Below are positions 33,446-45,000 of a stretch of 64,000 bases of DNA, in pieces. The DNA lies in the NCBI GenBank assembly GCA_036571765.1, contig BROE01000023.1:1690950-1754949 (forward strand), in the 5' to 3' direction. This DNA is from Plecoglossus altivelis (lineage: Eukaryota; Chordata; Actinopteri; Osmeriformes; Plecoglossidae). How positions within the stretch are numbered: the stretch's first letter is position 1; the number at the start of each line of letters is the position of its first letter. Below the pieces are notes generated by a model that was not told the DNA's origin, did not search any database, and saw only the letters and a program-made list of their open reading frames with translations. A program made the position numbers and the translations under genes.

Positions 33446-36400
33446 ACAAATGTTGCAACCTCTGTTAGGAAGTTATTCTTCAGGCAGCCTTTCCCACAGC
33501 CTACTGAGCAGGACATAAGGAGGTCATATTCAGGCTGACACCACCATGGTCATTTATCATGGTTGGTACTTTACTACCCATTCCTGTCATAGTGGTACCA
33601 TCTTTGTGTTGGTACCAGTCCAACATTGATGCTAGCATGGATACTGCGTTTTGAGTGTTGCGGTTCCAAAAGGCCATGAGTTTGTCCAGGGGAGATAGAA
33701 GCTTTGTGACAGCTGACCTTTGCATCCAGGTCTGTCTCCCTTTTGAAATGTGAAATGTGACCTATAGGGCACAGTGGCATCCATAGCAATTCAACAGGAA
33801 TAATTAACTTCATCGCAGCAGGGAGTAAAAAACACTAGTTTTTCAGTCCATGTGTCGCTGTCTCTGTTTCAACAAACAAGGGCCACACTCAAATCTATGT
33901 CTGCATAGCAAGTAATGCTTTCTATTGTTGCAATTGTACTTGACATTCATTTCCATAATAGGTGGCTGCAGTGTAGGTGCTTAACGTCACATTACTAAAG
34001 TATGCTTGGCTGCTATATCGTCCCACAATGGGAGTGCAACAGATGTTATATTTTAAACGTAAACTTAACCAGAGATATCTTAAACTTTCTACCAATACCA
34101 AAATATTTGTAATTGTTTTCGCAATCCATCTCCATAAATGTCCATTAGTGTTTGACATACACAAGCAGAGTGAATAAGAGGACAGGGTTATGCCTTGTAA
34201 GGATACAAAGGTAAGAGCCTCACAACATTGTGTTTACATTGTGCTAGAACAACAGAGCCAATGCTGTCCTTTAGCTGTTAAATTCATATTCTGCTTGAGT
34301 GTTGTCAAAATGTATTCCCATTAAATGGGCCAAAGGTTGCTTATTGGTTCCACTGAAATGTTTATTGGGATTTTATGTGCAGTGCTTTTGGATATAGTGG
34401 GACATCATTTTTGCTAACACATAAAACAGTATCCGGACTGAAAAGGGAAACAATTGAGGATTATAAAGTGCCGCCGTCGTTAGAGCAACGTTTTCTGCTG
34501 ATGTAAACAGGGTTATGTGAAGGAACAGGTAAGTAATGGGGAAGGGAAGAGTTCATGGTTAACCCTCTTCCACAAGCAAACAAAGGAGAAAGGATAACTT
34601 TACTGGGAAACGTTTTCCTCCCCAGTGTTTAATAGCCATTTGTCCTCTGTCTTTCAATTTCTTGCCCTCTCACCTGGTTTCAAGACTTTTAAGACCTCTC
34701 TAAAGCATTCCAGTGAGGTATTCTAATCCATTATACAGGCGCGTGTCAAAAGCATGGAACCACAGCCCAAAAGACGCACTTAAGTCGGTCTCCATTTTCC
34801 ACCTAACGCTTCATCCATCCCAGTGATCCATGAGAGCTTACATAAGTCCATCTTAAACACAGACAATATGTCCCATGGCTCTGTTTAGACTGGAAGGGGT
34901 AGCTTCTTCACGTTTACAGGTACACCTTCATGGGGTGGGGTTGGGGGTGGAAGCGTGGTGGGTGAGGAGGGGTGAGGATCCAGTCAGCTTGTTGTTTTTC
35001 GCTAGGCCCACCACGTTTCGTGCTCATATCTCATCCTCGTAGCTTGTCAGATTGAAAACGCGCCGCAGCCCGGTGACCCCTGGTCTGCCCTTGCGGATAA
35101 ACTCACGTTCTACCTCACTACTCAGAAATGCAACCTACTTCAGCCTAAGAGCTCAGTCGCTGGGCCGGCACCCTGTCAGATAGGAGAAACGTGTTGGTTG
35201 ACAGGGTGAGAGAGAAGCACGGCAGGAGAGATGTTGTTCACGCTTCAACCTCTAATTCTGCGGTTTCCTTTTTTTTTTTATCGCTCAGTTATTTGTCAGC
35301 GTCAATAACGTCAGTGTCCGATGAAGGATTTGACAGCAACAATCCAGACTTATGATGAAGCTCACTGCTGTTGTTGTTAAACATTACAAGGAAGAAAAAA
35401 AAAACATAACAAATGCACAAGGACACAAAGACCAAAAGTATCCCAGGAGAGCGTGACCCATACCAGGGCCTCATAAGGCCAATTAGAACGGGTCAGTCCG
35501 TCCACAAATTTCTCATTAGTAAAGTCAGAGGCAGATCAAAGAGTGCAAGACTCAGCCAACCTGAAGGCGAGGCAACCAGGAATGCCAAGTGTCACTCAGT
35601 CAAAGGAACGGAATGATCCAGCTCTCAGCCCATGGAGACCCACTATCTTAACCCTCCATCATCATGTGTGCTGCCAAGCCGACTGTGGCCATTAGCTTTA
35701 AAGTGATGTTTATGGGTTTGCCGGAATTTACTATCATGCAACACTGTAATGATATCTGAGGGAAAGAACGGATGTAAGGAAAACTAAAGGAGAATATCTG
35801 AGGAACAATAATGCTTTACACTTTTGGGGAGTTGGTAACATAGTAATGCTTAATTATTGACTGTGTTATTTTATAAATACTTTTTATTTAGTGAACATCG
35901 CTGGCTAAGATCACAGGCTTTTAAGATGTCAAACCAGGTAAGATTCAAAGTAAGAAAGAGGGTTGCTACTTGGCGTGAGTCGATTCCTAATTCCTCGTCA
36001 TGGTTGCTCTCTTGGGAAAGTGCTCTTGATCAATAAATTGACAATGTGTCATGACAGATTCATGTTACATGGCTTACTGTGTTGTGGGCTTATCTATGAC
36101 TTAGTGGTCAAGACAGCAGCTCAATCAAAGGAGTTTAAATCCTCCTTTTTTGTCCGACATGAAAAGATTTTTTTTCCACTTAAACTCAAAAAATCAAATA
36201 TGTTTACCATGTAGGCCTCATTATCATACGTATTTGCCTATTTCATAATCAGCCCTTTTCCAAAATAAACAGCATATCTCTATTTCTGAGAGCAGCCCAG
36301 CCTTATCAAGCTGTCTGACGTGTTCCCTGGATCCCCTGGCCAGACCGTTTTCTCGGCTGTCAGAATGGCAGACCACACTGCTCTGAGACCTGTCAGAAAC

Positions 36401-37333
36401 AGCTGGGACATCTCCCTCCTCCCCTCCCGCTATCCCTCCTCACCACTACCCCAACTCTTTCCTCCATCTCTTCCTCCCTCCCTCCCCCCACCCATCCCCC
36501 TGTTTTCCAGTCCCCCCCTCCAGAGCCCCTACATGTGAGAGAGCTTTGATAAAAGTTTTGGGAACATGTCGAAAATCCAAGGAACATTTCCATTTTTATC
36601 TGCTAGCAGAGGACCCTCCCTGAACTAATGTGTCTCATCTACATAAAAGATGGGTCTCTCTTTGTTGTTTAGATCTTTGTTTCCTTGCTTTTACCATCGA
36701 CAACTGAGCTACAATTATAAATAGTATAATTGGGTTAACTGTCAAAATCTCCAATTCCATGTTCCACCGCTCACATGTCTGTGCTGTTGTGGCTCCAGCA
36801 TTTAGCTGCAACCTGCAGAACTCACACCATCAGAATGAATACCTGTCTGTTCTCTGGTCTCTCTTGTATGATTCCTAGCCTTCCCTTGTTTCATATATTG
36901 GTAAGTGCCACCAGAACATCATGGTCTCTTACAACTATAATGTGATTCACCTTCTTGTACAAATATTGCCTCCAAAGAAGGGATCTCAATAAAAGTACCA
37001 AACATTTCCCCAAACTATGTTGTGATTTGTGGACATGAATTGTATTAGTTCCAAAACAGGACAGCAAAAAAGGCAACCAAGGACAGATTGTCTAAGCGAA
37101 AGATACAAAAACGTCTCCATAACTTATTGGAAGAGCAATCATGACAACGGGTCTCGACTAAGTAGGGGTCACAAAACAGACAGCAGACAGATCCATCTCC
37201 CAAGACCTATGAAGGGATCTAAGATTCGGTGCTCATAGATGCTCATATTCCTTGCACATGTACAGTACTCTTTGCACATGTACAACACCCCATCGGTAAG
37301 TATTCGTACAGTTTGTATAGTTTGTATTTTATT

Positions 37334-37514
37334 TTATGTATAGGGAAAATTGTTATATTTATTTTTACTTGACTGTTGTATGCCTGTACTCTTGTATGCC
37401 TGTACTTATGCCTGTACTGCACCGTGGCTCTGTGAGGCACGACGTTTCGTTCCACTGTATGCCCCCGCATGTAGCGGAATGACAATAAAGCACAACTTGA
37501 CTTGACTTGACTTG
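37334..37514 (+). mobile_element. 3' tail of a LINE retrotransposon, copy 2
   Basis: Shares GGAAAATTGTTATATTTATT, GAGGCACGACGTTTCGTTCC and GACAATAAAGCACAACTTGA with copy 1 at 17284-17456, ending in (CTTGA)n. Inside it a unit like TTGTATGCCTGTACTC is repeated about three times where copy 1 has one to two, so internal tandem variation exists in this family's 3' UTR. It is 5' truncated. Confidence 0.8.
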
Positions 37515-38445
37515 GAAGGATAGTCATGTTCATAAACATTCAGTTTGAAGCCAGTTTCGAGTCCAGAGGTCCAGACGTTGTTGGACATTCGGTGCGTAAA
37601 TGCAAACGTAGAGAACTAGAGTGAGCATTTGGCCTACTCCTGAGAGTGCATATATTTGTAAGCTTCACAGCTTGTTAAATAGTTATAGGAATCGCGAGTT
37701 TTCACATATATAATTTACAGAAATAATTTGCGTTGGTTAATGGTTAATCCGATACCAATACATTTACAATAGGTGGTATAAGTAATCCAGTAGTGCAAAT
37801 GTCACATTTACGTTCAAACATTGGTTAATTTACCATTATATAGTTTTCTATTGCATCTGCTTTTGCTGTATTTATTTACACCCCCCCCCCTAAAAAAGTT
37901 GTTTGTTGTCGAATACAAAATACTTTCCAAGCATGACGTGCATGAGACGCCTTTGAGCGGGGATTAAATTTTTTTTGCTTTATTATGGTCATGCTATGAC
38001 GACACCTTATAAAACATTCATAAACCCAGGAGAGAGAGACGGTGCATCACACCCTATCCCACGCCTCGTCCCTCCCTCCAAACCCCCCTTCTACAGGAGA
38101 TGGGAGAACTTTCCTCGTCAAGACCTACCCTGCCGTAGTGCAGTCAAATGAGAGACGATTTCACTTCACTACTCGGGACGGAAAGTGGCGCAGGCAAGAT
38201 TCTCTGGGAATATCAAATTCCAATGAGGAATATCTTCCAATATTCACTGGGTTTTTAGGGATACATCAGTTTACGTGTCAGTTGACTTTTTACATTTAGC
38301 TAAAACATTTATGTCGCCAAACTAGGAAAAAGATTGCGGTAGGATACAGGACAGCGGACGGACGGCTTGTTCTATTGGTTTCTACGGAAAGGGATAGAAC
38401 TAAACTAAAGACGGTCATAGCTAAAGTGATACAAACGCGTTCAGA
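37515..38445 (+). other. RBPMS promoter and 5' UTR region
   Basis: Contains a C10 run near 37881 and a TATA-like box at 38008-38014. Sequence from about 38040 to the ATG at 38446 is the likely 5' UTR and becomes less AT-rich. No other gene is visible. Confidence 0.5.
38008..38014 (+). promoter_or_regulatory. TATA-box candidate for RBPMS
   Basis: TATAAAA lies 432 bases before the RBPMS ATG, followed about 25-30 bases later by the purine-rich AGGAGAGAGAGACGG, a reasonable start region. The assignment rests on motif and position only. Confidence 0.4.
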
Positions 38446-41400
38446 ATGAATAACAGCAAAAATGAAAAGGAGAACGAACAAAATGAATACGCCAATCACG
38501 AAGAGGAGGTAAGACGTCGCTCCATCTCTCTGCATCATTACCTAGTTTCACTTGCGTGTTTAAGTGCATTTTAAGGCAGTGAATCACAGGTAGGCTATTG
38601 CCATACTTCGAGAGCGATGCAAGACACCCCTTAATTAGAAACTTTACGCGGACGAACTAAATAGAGGCTCGTGTTTGCAGTCTTAAGTTTGTTGTTATTC
38701 GTAAAGCGCAATTGTCACTTGCCCTTTCACTTATGGGCAACTTGTCCCCCAACCTTCTTCGGAATAATAGGTGTGACACATTTTACAACAAAGCGAACTA
38801 AATCTGACACAACGAAAACATTGCTGGAGACTATATGCAGGAGAATACAAGTGTCGAGTGGGAATATGCCACCAAGACACATGGTTTAGAAGCAAATTAG
38901 CATCTGAAGTTACAAACATATTCTGTTGCAACATGTATGCAATAAGTCCAATGTAACAGGACTCTCATCCTAGATATAGTTCAGTGACAGTTTTCAATGT
39001 ATTGTTAATATTTTGCATAGTGTTTTTGTTTGCCCGTAATATAATCAAATTATCCAGGGCTGAAAATGAATTTTCTTATTATACACCGGACAATATGTCA
39101 GTTCTTTCCACCCCTCTAAAAATATGAGCTTGGTTACACAATCCTGTATCCCGTTTCCCAATATCTTCTTGCACTAGGTAAATAAGTTGTAGTGGTGTCG
39201 TTTGCATATGAATCATTTACTTTGGCACCCAAACATCTACATTTGAGATGACAGCTTTGTTTTTTCAGGACTCTCAGTTCAGCCAACTCAAGTGATGTAA
39301 GAAAGGTATATCAGATTTTATCAAGTTATTTCTCTTGGAGTAACTTGATAAAAGCTAAAGTATTAGTCACGAACAACAGCACAGCCAAACATTCCAACTT
39401 GACTCAATTCCATATTTGGGCCACTGTTTAGAATGCTATGGAAGCCATTCGCACGGTGCATTTCCACCATTAAATTAAGAGGACAGATTATCTCTAAATT
39501 GCAGCCATGCGTTTTGTGTCTCTGTGCCACTCTCCCATTTTCTATAATTTACATGTTCATTGTGCAGACGTTTTGTAGCTTTCTGAAACATTCCGTTCAA
39601 AAACTGCAATATATCACCTGACACTTCTCCAGAACAAAAGTTACCATGACAATAAAAGTAAATCAAAGCACCGCACCTTTACATTATCTACCCTTTCAGG
39701 ATACGATGATATTCGTTACAATTAAATGTACCAATTACATTGCAACTTACCACTATGTCTACATGATATTTGTGTGTTGTGAACTCCAGTCATCCCAAGA
39801 CTTAACTTGTCTGCTCTTGCGGACAATCAAAGCTGAGAGATACCAATGTTGATACAGCAAAGTGAGAGAGAGGGCGAGGAAGGGAGAAGGGGGAGGGAAA
39901 GAGAGAGACAAAGGAAAAGACGATTGTTTTACTGGAGGTAGTGTTTCGTACAGTATAATTTAAAGCTTTAAGCGAGGAATCACAGTCTGCAAAAGTGGGG
40001 ACAGAGGAATCTAACAAACATGGAGATGTTTGGAAACTTCCCAGACCGAGCGACAGCCTGATATTGCCTTCCACTAGGTTTAATTGACATTTAGTCACAC
40101 AGTGACACTTAAACTTCTACCTATAAAATGATATATGCCCTATCATGGACATGCAGCACACGAGCGACTGACGAACGCATATAACACACATACAGACACA
40201 CACTAAATGACTGCTCAGAAGCTTTTAAGATCCTGAAAGAGCTATTCCCTTAGGTGTACATGACTTGCATTTTTCGTTGGTTGCTCACTAACACTTCCAA
40301 GTGGAAAACTCTCAGTGGTAATGTCTCATTTCAGTCATGACTGAAACGTGACCTAATTGTATTAAAACCCTTGATGTTATTAGTGGCAGCTCAACCATGT
40401 GTTGCCCTGCACATATTGATCCAGTCTCCGTGCATGGAAGGGAACAATAGAATGCAAACCAGGCCATTTAGAGTGATAAATTGTTTTATGTTTAACTGCG
40501 AACTGTGGTAATGGTAAACCTTAACGCTAAAAGAGGCAAAGTTTAACTACCACTCTGGTATGACCCTCCTGACAAACAAAAGCTTGACGCCAGTGAAATA
40601 CAGTGTAGTATGGAACTCAATAGATCAGTTAAGTAAAGAAAAGAACTCCTGGCAAGCTTTGCCTCTCCTTCCTTTTCTCATCACACTAATAGTGACTCCA
40701 AAATTCATGGCAACCCAGTGGACCTTGACCAAGACGTTGAGGCACTTGACCAAGGTTGATTGACTACAGACAATGTGTCACCAACTCTGGTGTCTGAGGT
40801 TCAACAAGGTGTGTTGGCTTGTCCTCCATCCCAGGAGCAGAACATCCTTATCTGCTTTGTTTTCCAGGAGTCGCTGAAAGGAGGCATGAACGTAATCCTT
40901 AGTGCAATGATATGCCTACCCGCAAGGCAAAAATAACCAGCCACTGCAACCCCATTTGTCTGACGTCTGTCACTTAAACAAATGTTAAACGGAAATGAGA
41001 GTTACAACATTAAAAGCGTAAACCATTTCAAAAGAATTCAAAATAATGTTTCACTGTGTTTCGTCAGCCATACGTGGACGCCTGCGTAAACAGTCACATG
41101 ATTTATTGTTCCATTCTACAAGCCCAGCGGAAAATATAGGCATAATTTAGAAATGTCAACAAGAATTGACCAAAATCCAAAGCGAATGACGGTAAAGGTT
41201 CCTTCAATGTCGGGTTCAGGCCTGACGCACAGCAGTAGCATACCTATCAGCCCTTATGTCTCTCCCTTTCCGACCTTCATGCCCATCAACGTGACCTCCA
41301 CCTGCTCTACTATTTCCATATCTACATTTACATCCTTGCATCTGAGAGCTCATTATTAAACTTGGCGTCGACCTTGAGGTCCAACGATGGTCTTAGTTTG

Positions 41401-42011
41401 GAACAGCAATGCATTCATGTTGAGCCCAAGACCTATCTACTTCTTTCCATCACCGTGGAACCGTTCCATGTTTTAGAGTAAGGATTCTGAGGCAGTAGGT
41501 TTAGCAGGACTGTGTTGACACTAAAGCCAGAACACATGGCTCTCACCAGTTAACAGTTTCAGGGTTACAACGCACTTGGCCATGCACACACACAACACAC
41601 ACACACACAGACACATCTGTTGATTTCAATCTAAAAGTTGCTTCAAATGTGGAGGGCTTTTATGAGTGCGTAACAGAGGAAGAATATCAAGGTTCAACAG
41701 ATGCTCAGTGCTCCTCTGGTGTCTAATTGAATTGTGCTGGCCTGTTCTAGGTAGCCCCATAGTACAATATTGTCAAATGGCAGGTCATGTGGCCAGGGTA
41801 ACCTTTTCAGTGGAGGCATCCTAGCAGGGAGTTATGCAGCAGGGAAATGAGGATGAAGTCGAGTAGTGTGTGTGCGCGCGTTTGTTTTCTCTCTATGAAA
41901 AGGGCACAGAGATACGTTAACTGTCCATGACATGGAACATATCAGAGGGGGGGCACAGCAAGCAGCCATGTAGCTGGGCCCATAATCTAGTTATGATAGG
42001 GCATCACACGG

Positions 42012-42062
<51 letters not shown>

Positions 42063-45000
42063 CACACTCTCACACACACCACAGTCAATGGCTTGGAGTT
42101 TATTTATAAAAGTGCTTGGGGAATTGTCATCTTATCTTGGCCATTCGTCAGCTGTGCGACAAGAGGTATTTGAAAAGACAACAAGGCTTAGCGTCAGGAA
42201 CTGCTGGTGGGACCTTGTAATGCGAGGCTGGGAAAAAGAAAAACGGCAAAGTGTTAGATCTCGGTTCCTTCAAAAACCATTTATGAGACCGACCACGGCT
42301 GTTGAACGGCTGAGAGAAGACGCGGTTGTTTGATAAAAAATGATGCCTGTTTTCAAAGACCTTCCGTGTTGCGATCCACGTCTTGTGATGGCGTGTGACA
42401 GATAGTTGTGGGGGAAATTGAGAGACTAGTTTTAAAGAAGTTGGACATTTTGGTTTGCTTTGTCACGCTGTGTCTATGTACTTAGTCTGTCACCTCAATT
42501 TATTTTCTCTCACTTTGGCTATAATTAACCACCCATTACTGTAAGATCCCTCTTAACATACCACCTCTCTGTCTGTCTCTCACAGGAACAGAAATGTATC
42601 CCTATATAGCTTGAACCCTGCTCACTACTCTTATCTTCTTTCCTATCTGTCTTCCACCCCCCTTTCTCTCTCTTTCTTGCTATGTTCCTTTCCTCACTTC
42701 CTCCCCCTCTCTCCCTCCTTGCTTCGCAGCTGACAATCTCCTTATCAGCCCATGACTAGGGAGAGTGTGACCCTTGCGTTGAACAGAAGGCCCGTTTATG
42801 GTCATGACGAGACGAACCTCAAAAAGACAGGAGTGAGCCAGGCAGAACATGAGAGGCCTGACTGCTTTCAGCACAGTCTCTCAGCCCCAGCCTGTCAACC
42901 AGGCCGAACGCAACACAGCCCCCCCACCCCCCACCCCCTAGCAAGGAGTGGCCAGACTCCCTGCTAATTCCATCTTCTGAGGGGTTTAAAGAGGTTTGTT
43001 TAGAGGGTAGATCCACCCAAAGTTGCCAGACTTCTAAGGGTTGTCACAGCAGAGGTTTGTGGCGTAGGTACTGTTTGGTCAAGAACCGGATGTGTGCTTT
43101 TGCTTTGTTCTTGACCACCGTTAACCCCTGACTATCCAACCCCGAAAACCAAACAGAGTAAGATGCCCTCTTGTGCAAGCACAAACAAAGAGAATTCTCT
43201 GAAGGGAGGACCAGGGCTAGCTCAATTAGCCAGTGTTAATGACTACCTTGGAATGTTGCGTTTGCTCTGAAATCGGTCAGCGTAGGGAGGTTTAACAGGA
43301 GCAGAGGACTCAATGGAACACTAACATTGGAAAAATTCTGTGCCTCCCTGCAAAGCCAGATAATCTGGACAATAGCTGACCACATACTCAGCAATCTGTG
43401 AATGAGTCCCACCTCTACACGCCTTTGTGGACCGACACGGTCACAGTCCTGTCGCCTGGCTCCAAGATGGATGGCTGTTGAGTGTTGGAAAATGGAGGCA
43501 ACGTGTTAGTGTGAAGACTAACATCTGGCCTGGAGACCCTTTCAGTCTTAGGGTAGATTAGGAGAAGACAATGATGGAGGGAAAAGAAAGAAAGACAGGA
43601 AGGGGAGGCAGGGAAAGATGAGAAGAGGATGTGGAATATAGAGGAAGCAGCTTCTTCCTTGTTCTGTTTTTGGTCCCGGTTCCTTGTCCGGTTCCTTGGC
43701 TCCTTTAAAGAAAATACATTTAAGTTTTCATAACATCTGCAAAAGCTATCCTGACAACATGAATACTTTTCACTTTTCAAATGGTGAGGTGCACAACCTC
43801 ACAGCTGAATTTAAGACCCAAAGACTAGCCTTAGAGTGACACCTGACCCTAAGTGTGGAACATGACCTTTTGACCCCTGTGATTCAGGAAGAATGAACTG
43901 CCACTTAAAAGAAGCCATCCATTTAAGGTTGTTTGACACCTTGCAAGCGTGCAGTCGCTCTCTCTTCACATTCTTCACGACGATAAAAAAAGATTGGGTG
44001 AGGATGACAGCAAGTGACACTAACACAGAACAGTGACAACTCAGATAGCAGGAGATAGGAGTTTGTCAGCTGGTTTTCCCCCAACTCAGTTCTAGACTGG
44101 CGTCTAGACAAGTGTTGGCTTTGTTTTGCAGTGAGTATGAAACCATGGTGCTTTGATTTCATATGTGTCACAGAGAGAGCTGTGTCGTTACGGAGGCAGT
44201 TGGTGTGGGAGTGTTTTTTTTTCTTCTTTTTTTGCAGCTTGTGTCTGCTTGCGGAGGTAAATAAGACAGAAACACACATAGGTGCGTACACATCCACACA
44301 AACACACACATGCGTACACAAACTCAGGCGTGGGATGTGTCCGTCGTTAACACCCGTACACGCATGCATGCGCCACACTGCACACGCACACACACTCCAA
44401 GGTCATGGTTGTGTCCCATCCCACTTGGTTTACAGGACCCGCCATCTCTCCTGTACTTGGCTCCGAAAACCAGACAATATTTATCTCACTGAACCAGCAA
44501 GGTCACCTCTCTCATTTGAACCACAATAAAAGCCATATAAGCGCTCATGTTCAAGTAAAAAAGACAATTGGAAACTCTTTAGGACCATCTTGTAGATTCA
44601 CTTGGACTCCATGCACTTAGATGATTACATGACATGAGTGATTTATTACAATACCTGCTGGCTCAGTGAATAGTATCACAGCAATGAGATAAGCTTTAAA
44701 TCTAAGACATATAATTGAATTATTAGACAAATTGAACTGTACCCATTCTGACTAAGAATGAGGCTGTTCTATACAGAGTTTCCAGCTGTTACCATTATGG
44801 CAACTTATATTGCCAGACAATCATTCCTACTACCTGAAGTCAAAACACCATTCATTAAAATAATTACATTTCAGTGGGAACTCCAAATAAGTGGCTGAGT
44901 TTTCGAATAATACCTCCTAATATCACAGCACCACACCTAGGCTTACACCTCCATTGATTCTAAGATTGTGTTACTGTGTCTTGCAAATAGCTGGCCTGTG

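Larger units (their letters stand above)
31192..37333. other. Intergenic DNA between DCTN6 and RBPMS
   Basis: No gene is supported. Open frames here are short and resemble nothing known. The stretch includes a CpG-rich patch (32640-32960), a small tandem repeat (33394-33445), a GGGGT-rich run near 34935-34970, C-rich tracts near 36415-36530, and a less AT-rich block with regulatory-looking motifs at 36541-36680. Confidence 0.6.
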
